Source: DASXQK01 sp963724385 (lineage in GTDB: Bacteria; Pseudomonadota; Alphaproteobacteria; Dongiales; Dongiaceae). Taken from it: a stretch of 64,000 nt of DNA. The DNA is taken from positions 1,426,001 to 1,490,000 of the forward strand of contig CAVRUJ010000001.1 in the NCBI GenBank assembly GCA_963724385.1, in the 5' to 3' direction. The notes below the pieces were generated by a model that was given only the letters and a program-made list of their open reading frames with translations, had not been told where the DNA came from and searched no databases. Position numbers and translations under genes: made by a program. Below are positions 7,770 through 14,779 of the stretch, piece after piece. Position 1 is the first letter of the stretch. The number at the start of each line of letters is the position of its first letter.

Positions 7770-8620
7770 AGCCATGAGTGAGCCGCTGGCGAACGACAGG
7801 ACACGCGAAGGATGGCGGATTGTTGCGCCGTTTCTGCCGGGCGGTGTTACCGGCTTGCTGGCGCCTGCGCGCGCTGCCGCAGTCACCAGTGCGCATTGCG
7901 CTGAGCGAGGCTCCCATCCGGCGGCCCTCGCGCGCCAAGCCTCTTCCTGGGCTCGCCAGGCGGTCAGGCAGCCGGTCAATTCAGCCGGGGTGCCGCGTGC
8001 CGGTCCGGTCGAGCGCCCCAAGTCTTCGCCATGATCGAGCCAGGCGCCCAGGCCAAGCCTGGACGAGCCGAGGAATGCGCTCGAGACCTGGCATCGCAAG
8101 CCGATCGCCGATCGCCCCCCGGGGATACCCCAAGCGGCTATGCCGATGCCCCGTGCCGCGCCCATAGAAAATTTCCAAGGTTCAAAATGTTGCCGGCGCA
8201 ACCGCCAACCTCAGAGCCCGTGCTGCGCCGGTACTCCTTCACCTGCGGCAACCGTCGCAAAGGCGGTCAGCAGCAAGGCTGCGAACCAGGCGCGCATCAC
8301 TCTCCCGCCAGCACGTACCGAGCCACGCGGCCGATCAGAAATGGAACAATGAAGCCGATCACGGCCATGGTAGCGGCCGGCCATCGCCACAACCCCGGAT
8401 CGAGCGCACCGGGGCAAGGACCGCCAGAGTTGAGAACCTTAGAAGCCGATGGGGGCGACTTCGGCCGCCTCCGACCCTGCCGGCTGCTCCTGCAAATCGG
8501 CACCGGGAGCCAAACGGATTTCCTCGTAAAATATTCCACGATCGATAGGAAATATTCGCGGCGCTCAGGTGCAACGCTTAATACTCGATTAACTCTTCGT
8601 GGCAAAAATAGGCTCTGCGG
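7770..8620. other. Left-end region of the element without a convincing gene
   Basis: About 850 bases contain only overlapping frames with no family resemblance and no good ribosome binding sites. The one structured item is a pair of tiny minus-strand frames. One, at 8297-8368, encodes 23 residues and looks like a membrane segment (MAVIGFIVPFLIG...). The other, at 8211-8297, encodes 28 residues resembling a signal peptide (MRAWFAALLLTAFATVAAGE). They overlap as ATGA. The region from about 8520 is AT-rich and may carry the promoter of the pilin gene. Confidence 0.35.
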
Positions 8621-8651
8621 GTGAAGACTTTGCTAAATAGGGAGCAGAGCC

Positions 8652-8816
8652 ATGTTCAACAGAATGGCTCCGCTGATAGGGGATAGGCGGGGCGTTACGA
8701 TGCTCGAATACGCGCTGATCGCAGCGCTAGTGGCGATCGCGGCGGTTACGATCCTGGCGACCCTCGGCACAACCGTTTCGTCGGTATTCTCCAACGTGAA
8801 TGCCAATATGAGCTGA
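8652..8816 (+). CDS. Flp/Fap-type pilin-like small protein
   Basis: A 54-residue protein with the Flp type IVb pilin layout: a short N-terminal leader (residues 1-14 ending in Gly), then the mature start VTMLEYALIAALVAIAAV with the conserved Glu at position 5 of the mature protein, a single hydrophobic helix, and a short polar tail. A prepilin peptidase (TadV/CpaA type) would cut after G14. AGGGAG lies about seven bases before the ATG. No tad/cpa assembly genes are in the element, so if made it would depend on host machinery. The next gene follows after 11 bases and is probably co-transcribed. Confidence 0.78.
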   Translation: MFNRMAPLIGDRRGVTMLEYALIAALVAIAAVTILATLGTTVSSVFSNVNANMS

Positions 8817-8827
8817 TAGGAGGGCTC

Positions 8828-9070
8828 ATGTCCTACTTCATCAGATGGCGATTTGCTAAGGGCTCCCCAAGGGTGCATGGGTCCGAACCCTTCCAGACTC
8901 CTCAGGCCGCCATGGCCAGCGCGTGCATCCTGCTCAAGTTTCGTGCTTACGTCGTTTGGATCGAGGGCCCCCACGATAAGCGCATTGAGGCGGACGAAAT
9001 CGCTCGAAGCTGCCGAGCGTGGGCCGATGAGGCCGTGTCCGAGAAACGAGGAGGTTCCGCCGCAGCGTAG
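8828..9070 (+). CDS. Hypothetical protein, downstream of Flp-type pilin
   Basis: An 80-residue soluble protein of unknown family. AGGAGGG five bases before the ATG is an excellent ribosome binding site, and the spacing of 11 bases from the pilin stop suggests one operon. The sequence is a mixture of aromatic and basic residues at the N-terminus (MSYFIRWRF), a central alpha-helical segment and a charged C-terminus. No signal peptide, membrane helix or catalytic motif is visible. A strong terminator follows at 9271. Confidence 0.6.
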   Translation: MSYFIRWRFAKGSPRVHGSEPFQTPQAAMASACILLKFRAYVVWIEGPHDKRIEADEIARSCRAWADEAVSEKRGGSAAA

Positions 9071-9270
9071 GGATGCTGCTGCTGCGGCCTGCGTTGGTTC
9101 TGATTATCGTTAGGGAGTTCAGAACCTAGATCAGTCGCAGCCGCATCGGCGACGGGCTCTCGCCTCACACTACGCCGCCCGATCGCCAGCACTAGGGCCA
9201 GTCCCGGCCCTTGGACCGTCTCGGCGGTTAAGCCAGAGCCAATTCTGGCATCTCGTCTCTAGATCCACTC

Positions 9271-9297
9271 AGCCCCGCTCCAGCGGGGCTTTTCTTT
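9271..9297 (+). terminator. Rho-independent terminator
   Basis: AGCCCCGC (9271-9278) pairs perfectly with GCGGGGCT (9283-9290) across a TCCA loop, followed by TTTCTTT. It ends the pilin transcript and lies between convergent genes. Confidence 0.85.
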
Positions 9298-9302
9298 GGC
9301 CA

Positions 9303-9695
9303 TTACCGCGCTTGACCCATAAGCACGTCGAGAGCCTCCACAAAGACGCTGTTCACTTCGGCGGTGAGTTCGTGTTGCGAGGCGCCCCGTTGTAGCGTTC
9401 TCCGGAGATTCTCCTTCAGCCTTTCGGCCTCTCTCGGCTGAATGCGAGCAACCACAAGATCAGCCTTGAATTGATTGATCCTCTTTGCGGCTTCTGCGCG
9501 CCGTTCCCGGAGCGGGACGCCCAATTGCGCGATCCTTCCAATTTCCGAATACACCCGTTGAGCGCTGGTGCTAGCCACGGCGTTGCCTCGCCACCCGAAT
9601 TGCCACCGGACACTGTAGCACGGCGCTGCGAGGGCGATGGTTGCCTTGGCTATGGTCCGGTGGCTCAATACTACCCACTGAGGCGCGGCCAGCAT
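9303..9695 (-). CDS. Hypothetical protein with charged helical C-terminus
   Basis: The open frame extends to 9923, but only the C-terminal two thirds looks protein-like. That part is a charged, probably helical segment (RIAQLGVPLRERRAEAAKRI and onward) ending in a helix with EVNSVFVEALDVL. The ATG at 9695 is a guess; no good ribosome binding site is seen, and a GTG near 9560 is an alternative. The helical part could be an oligomerisation or protein-binding domain. No family is recognised. Confidence 0.4.
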   Translation of the reverse strand: MLAAPQWVVLSHRTIAKATIALAAPCYSVRWQFGWRGNAVASTSAQRVYSEIGRIAQLGVPLRERRAEAAKRINQFKADLVVARIQPREAERLKENLRRTLQRGASQHELTAEVNSVFVEALDVLMGQAR

Positions 9696-9894
9696 CTTTC
9701 GTGTCTCGGTATTCTTACCATCCTCGACTCTCGTGCCCACGAGCCCCACAATCGCCCCGCGGCACCGGGCAGCCCCGGGCGCCCGGCTGAGTTGCCTGAT
9801 CTGCCGCGCTTGACTCCTCCTAAGGGGTCCAAGCCGGAGGGGGCGGTCCGAGGCCGGGACCGTCCCTTCTGACTGCGATAGCGGGCTAGTCCAG

Positions 9895-10152
9895 ATGAAC
9901 GTGCAGCCCATCATCCTGTCCACCTTCGGCTCGCTGGTCCGCCATGGCTACCGGATGGACGTGCATTGCTGGCGCTGCGAGCGAAGCGTGACGATAGACC
10001 TGACGGCCTTCGCGCCCGAGCAGTCATACATCGGACGGAGGTTCCGGTGTTCCTGTGGCGAGCGGTGCTGCCCGACCATCTCAATGCCGCTACGGGCGCC
10101 ATCGCCTCCGCAAAGGCGCTATGCTGCGCCCGACGACTTTTGTGGGGAATAG
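9895..10152 (+). CDS. Small zinc-ribbon-like protein
   Basis: The 85-residue frame contains CWRC near residues 25-28 and CSCGERC near 53-59, the layout of a four-cysteine zinc ribbon. A later in-frame ATG (residue 21, at 9955) would still keep the whole ribbon. It ends 3 bases before the TauE-family gene, so the two are likely co-transcribed. A decayed relative of this sequence lies outside the element at about 22310-22410 on the minus strand, with the shared segment SYIGR...RC...GERC.PTI.MP. The role is unknown; nucleic-acid binding is possible. Confidence 0.6.
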   Translation: MNVQPIILSTFGSLVRHGYRMDVHCWRCERSVTIDLTAFAPEQSYIGRRFRCSCGERCCPTISMPLRAPSPPQRRYAAPDDFCGE

Positions 10153-10155
10153 CTC

Positions 10156-10971
10156 ATGCGACTTGCCCTCGGTTGCCCATACCTCCGCCGTGCCTTCGGC
10201 TATAGCGTGCCGATCGGCGGCCTCGCCGGTCTGATTGGCCTGGGCGGCGGCGAGTTTCGGCTGCCCGTGTTGATCTACGGCATTGGCTTCGACGCCAAGT
10301 CGGCCGTGCCCCTCAATCTGATGGTCAGCTTGATTACGCTGGCGTTCGCTCTGGTGACCCGCAGCCATGCGGTGCCGCTCAGCGGTGTGGTGCCCCACCT
10401 GCCCGAGATGGCCGGGTTGGCTGCCGGTGGCGTCGCGAGCGCCCTCTATGGGGTCCGGCTTGTCCGCCACTTGACCAACGAGCACCTCGTGAGGTTGATC
10501 GCCGGGCTCCTCGCAGCAATTGGGGTGCTGCTACTGGCCGAGGCCGCATTTCATTTCCAGGCGCCCCGCATCCTGCCCGGGGGCGCGCCACTCAGTTTCA
10601 TCGTCGGCGTGGCGATCGGGCTCGGTATCGGACTCGTGAGCAGCGTGCTCGGCGTCGCGGGGGGCGAACTTCTGATCCCGACCCTCATTTTCATTTTCGG
10701 GGCCGACATTCGGACGGCGGGCTCGGCAAGCATTTTGATCTCGCTGGCCATCGTCACGGTGGGCCTGTGGCGCTACTGGCGCTTGGGGAGCTTCCCACAG
10801 GGCCACGGCGTTCAGCGGATCACGCTCGCGATGAGCGCCGGCTCTATCCTGGGCGCTGTCGTGGGTGGCCTCGGAGCCGCCTTCGCACCCATCGTCCTGC
10901 TCAAGGTCGTGCTGGGCTCGACTCTCATAGCCGCCGCGGCAAAGGCCGCCTTGGGCCATCGCTCCAAGTGA
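10156..10971 (+). CDS. TauE/SafE family permease (sulfite/anion exporter family)
   Basis: A 271-residue inner-membrane protein with about eight transmembrane segments. The two glycine-rich half-repeats typical of the family are visible as GGLAGLIGLGGGEFRLPVL near residue 23 and GLVSSVLGVAGGELLIPTL near residue 156. Family members export sulfite, sulfoacetate or related organosulfur anions, but many have unknown substrates. It is cargo in the mobile element and is translationally coupled to the next gene through a GTGA overlap. Confidence 0.85.
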   Translation: MRLALGCPYLRRAFGYSVPIGGLAGLIGLGGGEFRLPVLIYGIGFDAKSAVPLNLMVSLITLAFALVTRSHAVPLSGVVPHLPEMAGLAAGGVASALYGVRLVRHLTNEHLVRLIAGLLAAIGVLLLAEAAFHFQAPRILPGGAPLSFIVGVAIGLGIGLVSSVLGVAGGELLIPTLIFIFGADIRTAGSASILISLAIVTVGLWRYWRLGSFPQGHGVQRITLAMSAGSILGAVVGGLGAAFAPIVLLKVVLGSTLIAAAAKAALGHRSK

Positions 10972-11168
10972 CCTCCGACCCCGACATCTACCGCGCCGCC
11001 AAACTGCTGATCGACCAGCACGGCGAGGATGCGCCCCTGCGGGCGGCCGAGCGGGCCGAGGCTCTGCTAGAGGCGGGCGACATGATCGGGGCTGTTACCT
11101 GGCGCCGAATCCTGGCGGCGGTTGAGGAGCTGAGGCGGGGACGGCGAGAAGGGGAGAAGGTGAATTGA
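10968..11168 (+). CDS. Small conserved hypothetical protein (DUF6961-like)
   Basis: A 66-residue protein starting at a GTG that overlaps the permease stop by four bases. The sequence pattern DIYRAAKLLIDQHG, RAAERAEALLEAGD and TWRRILAAVEEL is a compact helical domain that I associate with small alphaproteobacterial proteins of the DUF6961 type. No biochemical role is known. The coupling to the TauE-family gene suggests a joint role or a shared cargo transcript. Confidence 0.65.
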   Translation: MTSDPDIYRAAKLLIDQHGEDAPLRAAERAEALLEAGDMIGAVTWRRILAAVEELRRGRREGEKVN

Positions 11169-11193
11169 GGGGGCTTCGGCGCCTCGGCTGCTA

Positions 11194-11385
11194 TCAGTAG
11201 TTTTTATCTGGGTCGGGCTGGCGTTCCCACTTGTCCATGCTTTTACCGGCTCGCTCCGCTGCCCAGATCTGTGCCTCGGCCTCGGACTTGAAGCCGGGAA
11301 CCGTATATGGAACTCCCCGCGCTTCGCTGACCTCAACGGAGTAAGTGCGATCCTCTTGGGGGATGATGCGGTAGCGGATTTTCAT
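11194..11385 (-). CDS. Hypothetical protein, 63 residues
   Basis: A small basic protein starting MKIRYRIIPQEDRTYSVEV and containing GFKSEAEAQIWAAE, which looks like a compact beta-hairpin plus helix fold (an integron/phage-type small domain). An upstream ATG at 11418 is in frame, but the start at 11385 gives the more compact product. It is on the opposite strand from its neighbours. Function unknown. Confidence 0.6.
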   Translation of the reverse strand: MKIRYRIIPQEDRTYSVEVSEARGVPYTVPGFKSEAEAQIWAAERAGKSMDKWERQPDPDKNY

Positions 11386-11515
11386 GGCGATGCGAGTATG
11401 GCATGGCGCAAGGCGCACGCCAAACTAGGGGTATCAGCGAGAGCCTTCCAACTCACCTGCCGCCAGAATCTCGGTGCCATTGACAAGCGACACCTCACAT
11501 GCCGACATCCTCGGC

Positions 11516-11713
11516 ATGCCTGACCGTTCAAGAGCGCATGAACGACTGGCTAACGAACGGGCCGACCCATTGGTGGCCAGGGCCATCGAGCGTTGGGAGA
11601 ATGAGGGAGGCGCCGTGAAACCACCGAGCGAACTCGATCAACTGCGCGATCATCGTCAACTAGGCAAGCCCAGCCTCGATATGGCGACGGGAGATGCGCC
11701 ACCCAATGCATAA
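11516..11713 (+). CDS. Hypothetical protein coupled to XRE regulator
   Basis: A 65-residue polar protein (MPDRSRAHERLANERADPLVARAIERWENEGG...). An ATG at 11474 is an alternative start. Its stop codon overlaps the start of the XRE gene (ATG at 11706 against TAA at 11711), which suggests translational coupling. No domain is recognised; the helical, charged composition could suit a small DNA- or protein-binding accessory factor. Confidence 0.45.
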   Translation: MPDRSRAHERLANERADPLVARAIERWENEGGAVKPPSELDQLRDHRQLGKPSLDMATGDAPPNA

Positions 11714-12164
11714 GCCCCGTAAGTCTTCTGGTCGGATGGCCAGCAAAGGCTTCCCGAACCCGATAGACGTGCATGTCGGGCAGCGCATCCGCCAGCGGCG
11801 CACGCTGCTGGGCATGAGCCAGGAGAGGCTGGCGGAAGCCATCGGCCTCAGCTTCCAGCAGCTACAAAAATACGAGCACGGCGGGAACCGTGTTGGCTCA
11901 AGCCGTCTCTTCGACCTAGCCCGAGTGCTCGACGTGCCGATCTCCTATTTCTTTGACGAAATGGGAGCCGGCGTTGCCGACAAATCGCCAAGCCGGCTGA
12001 TTGGTGTTCCGGTGTCAAAGATGCGGGCACCCTCGTTTGAACCTGACCCCCTCGCCAAGCGCGAGACTCTCGAGCTTGTGCGCGCCTACTACAGGATCGC
12101 CAACCCCAGGGTGCGCAAGCGGATGTTTGAGTTGACCAAGGCCATCGCCAAGACGGCGGGCTAA
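11706..12164 (+). CDS. XRE family transcriptional regulator
   Basis: A 152-residue regulator with an N-terminal lambda-repressor-like helix-turn-helix at about residues 24-82. The segments RRTLLGMSQERLAEAIGLSF, QQLQKYEHGGNRVGSSRLFD and LARVLDVPISYFFDE are typical of the Cro/CI-type proteins common in alphaproteobacteria. The C-terminal part is helical. In a satellite such a protein would be the candidate master repressor that keeps the element silent. ATG at 11706 is chosen because GGGAG precedes it by about 11 bases; ATG at 11694 is too close to that site. Confidence 0.88.
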   Translation: MHKPRKSSGRMASKGFPNPIDVHVGQRIRQRRTLLGMSQERLAEAIGLSFQQLQKYEHGGNRVGSSRLFDLARVLDVPISYFFDEMGAGVADKSPSRLIGVPVSKMRAPSFEPDPLAKRETLELVRAYYRIANPRVRKRMFELTKAIAKTAG

Positions 12165-12194
12165 GGATTCGATGGTCGAGATGCTACGGCACGC

Positions 12195-12217
12195 GGCGCT
12201 GTGGGTCGGCGGGATGG
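12195..12217 (+). repeat. Direct repeat, left copy, flanking a two-gene membrane cassette
   Basis: A 23-bp sequence starting GGCGCTGTGGGTCGGC recurs at 13149-13171 with a single mismatch. The two copies lie on either side of the minus-strand gene pair 12230-13092, which suggests the pair was inserted as a unit. Confidence 0.7.
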
Positions 12218-12229
12218 GGAGGAGTTGAA

Positions 12230-12601
12230 CTAGCGCAGCGCGGCTATCACCCCGAGGAGCGCCAGGAACACAGAAACCAAGACCCACAGTTGAGTGCGAT
12301 TTACGACCGACCATCCGCTGTCAGTCAGCCTGTACATTGGCTTAGCTCTATCGAAGATGTAGCCGGACGGCAGCTTGCCATCAGGGGTAAGGTTGCCTGT
12401 GGGTAGAGCGTGCTCAAGAAAGTCAACCCAGCCCCGCATGTAGCAAGTCTTGAGGGCCCTGTCAGTCAGGTCGTTGTCTTCGACTGCCCTTTCAATCACC
12501 CAGACATCCCCTGGCTGAAGAATGAGCGCCAATCGCTGCCTGGACAAACCGCGCAGCACTCTGCGGATCTGAAATTCTCTGCGAACGTCGGTGAAGTTCA
12601 C
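12230..12601 (-). CDS. Hypothetical tail-anchored protein
   Basis: A 123-residue protein with a soluble N-terminal part (REFQIRRVLRGLSRQRLALI, then WVIERAVEDNDLTDRALKT) and a single C-terminal transmembrane helix (QLWVLVSVFLALLGVIAAL), so it is probably anchored in the inner membrane with its bulk in the cytosol. The GTG at 12601 overlaps the stop of the upstream gene as GTGA and is preferred to the ATG at 12628. It forms a coupled pair with the membrane protein before it. No family is recognised; see the finding on this cassette. Confidence 0.6.
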   Translation of the reverse strand: MNFTDVRREFQIRRVLRGLSRQRLALILQPGDVWVIERAVEDNDLTDRALKTCYMRGWVDFLEHALPTGNLTPDGKLPSGYIFDRAKPMYRLTDSGWSVVNRTQLWVLVSVFLALLGVIAALR

Positions 12602-13092
12602 GCCGAACGAGGACGGGTCGAGCCCCAAGCGACCAGCAAGCCCAGGAGCAATCCTGCGACAGCTCCCGCGCTTCTCCCCGTGAAGGAGCCCTGGACACCA
12701 GAGCTGCGCGCGTAAACTAGGAAGCCAACTGCGAGAAGCCCATACAGTGCCGCCAGGGCAGCAGCGGTCTTGAGCTTGTGTCTGGGAGCGATTGCAAAGC
12801 CGGCGGAAATAAACGTCACAGCTATAACAAATGGTGTAGTTGCCACCTCAATTGAGGCAATAGTTTCGGTTGATAATTGTACGAAGCCATCATTATTGCC
12901 TTGATAGGCAAAGTAAATAATCCAGTGCAGCGGAAACATCGCCACCAAACCGGCACACATCGCACCTGGAAGAACCGCAAGCCAACGAAGCCAGTCCAAA
13001 GAAGCGTGGCTCCCCCTCGTCGGCACTGTTTCCCCCAACTCCATGCGGCGTAGCGGCCGCGCACCACGAACTGCGCGGGGAAATGGTGTCAT
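12598..13092 (-). CDS. Hypothetical four-helix membrane protein
   Basis: The 164-residue product has about four hydrophobic helices, near LAVLPGAMCAGLVAMFPLHW, IASIEVATTPFVIAVTFISA, AALAALYGLLAVGFLVYA and AGAVAGLLLGLLVAWG. It is an inner-membrane protein of no recognised family. An internal ATG at 13044 (MELGETVP) is an equally possible start because neither has a clear ribosome binding site. It overlaps the following tail-anchored protein gene by four bases. The pair is flanked by direct repeats. Confidence 0.6.
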   Translation of the reverse strand: MTPFPRAVRGARPLRRMELGETVPTRGSHASLDWLRWLAVLPGAMCAGLVAMFPLHWIIYFAYQGNNDGFVQLSTETIASIEVATTPFVIAVTFISAGFAIAPRHKLKTAAALAALYGLLAVGFLVYARSSGVQGSFTGRSAGAVAGLLLGLLVAWGSTRPRSA

Positions 13093-13148
13093 AGAGTGGG
13101 CGCTCGCGCCAGCCCTGCCACCGTGATGAACGACGTGGCAGTGGCAAG

Positions 13149-13171
13149 GGCGCTGTGGGTCGGCAGGATGG
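13149..13171 (+). repeat. Direct repeat, right copy, flanking a two-gene membrane cassette
   Basis: This copy matches 12195-12217 at 22 of 23 positions. See the left copy. Confidence 0.7.
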
Positions 13172-13233
13172 TCCTGGCGCGTTAGCCCACTGTGCGCCTT
13201 GATCGCCGGGGCATAGGGTAGTCCTATGGCGCG

Positions 13234-13686
13234 ATGCGCTCGATCAGACTGACGATAGCGCGGGACGATTTGCTTCGCGCTCTTCAGACCCTCGGCGTGA
13301 CCCGAAGGCGCCGCTTTTCATCGACGCTGCCCGTGTGGCTTCATCTCCTGCCCGGCGGGAAGGAGCTACAGGTCGTCGAGGACCGAGGCAAAGTCACCGC
13401 CACGTTTCCGGCAAAGGGGACTTGGCCAGCATCCGGCGCGACGGTTGACCTGTTCCTGCTCAAGCGAGCGGTGACGAATACCCACAGTGAGGCGGTCGAA
13501 CTCCATGCGGTGGATGGTGCTGTCATGCTTTGGGCTGATCGGTGGCACGTTCGCCTTAATCTATTGGCATTCGGGCCCGAGAGCCGCGGGCCAAAGCCGC
13601 CTCACAATGCACCAGGCGGCGAAGCCGACTTGCCTCTCTTCCGCTGGGCCGACCGTAAGGGGCGCCGGGCAGTCAACAAACACTAA
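13234..13686 (+). CDS. Hypothetical protein resembling one sliding-clamp domain
   Basis: A 150-residue soluble protein. Its pattern resembles the first domain of the DNA polymerase III beta clamp: an N-terminal strand-helix (IRLTIARDDLLRALQTLG), a following LPVWLHLLPGGKELQVVED strand pair, a G-x-x-P-A-S-G turn before LFLLKRAV, then VELHAVDGAVML and a final HVRLNLL strand. A normal clamp has three such domains and about 370 residues, so this would be a single-domain form. The match is by eye only. It lies just ahead of the replication genes of the element, which fits a replication-linked role, but that is inference. Confidence 0.55.
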   Translation: MRSIRLTIARDDLLRALQTLGVTRRRRFSSTLPVWLHLLPGGKELQVVEDRGKVTATFPAKGTWPASGATVDLFLLKRAVTNTHSEAVELHAVDGAVMLWADRWHVRLNLLAFGPESRGPKPPHNAPGGEADLPLFRWADRKGRRAVNKH

Positions 13687-13833
13687 GGCGACGGTCTGGG
13701 CTCAATCCCTGCTGCTTCCCGATGCCGTTGTAGTCCGAGAGGCGATTTCGTCCGCAGCCGGGAAGTTGACCGTCGTTGACCCATTGCGTCCTGACGCCCA
13801 CTGTTGTCTCCAATCGTGGCCAGGAATCTAGAA

Positions 13834-14394
13834 ATGCAAAACGAGATCAAAAGCAGCAACCCACCGGTGGGCTTACATGGCGCGCTCAACACCCTGGCCC
13901 GCTGGTGCGGCGCCCCGCCGGTCCTGCGTCCCCGTCAGAAGGGATACGTTCGATCACTTCAGGAGCTGAACCGGCAATTCGCGCAGAAGATCAACGCGGA
14001 ACAGAACAGCCTGAGCACCGCCATAGACCACGGACGAAATGATCCGACTGCGCCGGTCGAGCGCCGGAAGGCGGGCCGCGCGCCAATCGACGAAGTGGCG
14101 GCGATCTGGGTTGAAGTTGGAGCCGGCATCCTGCGAAAGCTCACAGCCAGGCGCCGAGAGAAGATGAATGAGCGAGCGATTTATATGATGTCTGCCGGTG
14201 CATACGGAGCGCATGTCAGCACAACAGCGGCGAAGACGATACAGGCATGGGCTTACCGCGCGCGTGAGCTGCATCGACGACGCGTTCTGGCGGGGGTGGA
14301 TTTCAAGCCACGAACGACCAAGGAAGCCATCATCGCCGCCGCGGCCACGACCAAACTTGCCGAGGTGCTGCCTCGGTTGTTGGCCCGCGAATAG
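13834..14394 (+). CDS. Hypothetical protein, 186 residues
   Basis: A soluble, mostly helical protein of no recognised family. AGGAA precedes the ATG at 13834 by about eight bases, better than the ATG at 13804. The middle is rich in charged residues (RRKAGRAPIDEVAAIWVEVG) and the C-terminus is an alanine-rich helix. A helical segment near residue 130 (AGAYGAHVSTTAAKTIQAWA) could pack in a bundle. It sits between the clamp-like gene and the AlpA-like gene. Function unknown. Confidence 0.6.
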   Translation: MQNEIKSSNPPVGLHGALNTLARWCGAPPVLRPRQKGYVRSLQELNRQFAQKINAEQNSLSTAIDHGRNDPTAPVERRKAGRAPIDEVAAIWVEVGAGILRKLTARRREKMNERAIYMMSAGAYGAHVSTTAAKTIQAWAYRARELHRRRVLAGVDFKPRTTKEAIIAAAATTKLAEVLPRLLARE

Positions 14395-14494
14395 GGCCTA
14401 TTCTTTACACATAGTTGTTTCCAAGTCTCACGCTGCACATTGCGCCCGCTGATGAGTGCAGATTGTCTGCGCTCTCAGACAGGAGCGCAGCAAC

Positions 14495-14698
14495 ATGGCA
14501 CGCAATGCAGTTGAGACTTCGGCCAGCAATAAGCTGGCCTACACGATCTCGGAAGTAGCCGAACTGTCCAGTCTGTGTAGGGCCACGATCTATCGCGAGA
14601 TGGAAAGTGGGGCCCTGGCCAGCATCAAGGTTCGCAAGCGCAGGCTGGTCACCGCCGACGCGCTGAAGGACTGGCTCGCCAACGCGCAGGCCGCGTAG
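14495..14698 (+). CDS. AlpA/excisionase-like helix-turn-helix protein
   Basis: A 67-residue DNA-binding protein with the winged MerR/excisionase helix-turn-helix: YTISEVAELSSLCRATIYRE at residues 16-35, then the wing VRKRRLVTADALKDWLA. AGGAG lies nine bases before the ATG. In P4-like satellites and Gram-negative PICIs, AlpA-type proteins switch on the integrase or replication module and serve as directionality factors. Its place directly before the primase and helicase supports that role here. Confidence 0.8.
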   Translation: MARNAVETSASNKLAYTISEVAELSSLCRATIYREMESGALASIKVRKRRLVTADALKDWLANAQAA

Positions 14699-14779
14699 GC
14701 GCAGCGACAACCCCCAAAATAGAAAGGCCCTCGCCGGGTCGAAGCGGCAACGGCCTAACGCACTGGAAGGTCACGTCCG

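Noticed and set aside
7719..8201. 160-residue minus-strand frame at the left end of the element
   Set aside because: No ribosome binding site, no domain, and composition follows the GC bias of overlapping frames.
12195..13171. Insertion sequence bounded by 23-bp repeats
   Set aside because: The repeats are direct, not inverted, and no transposase is present; they only suggest cassette insertion or recombination.
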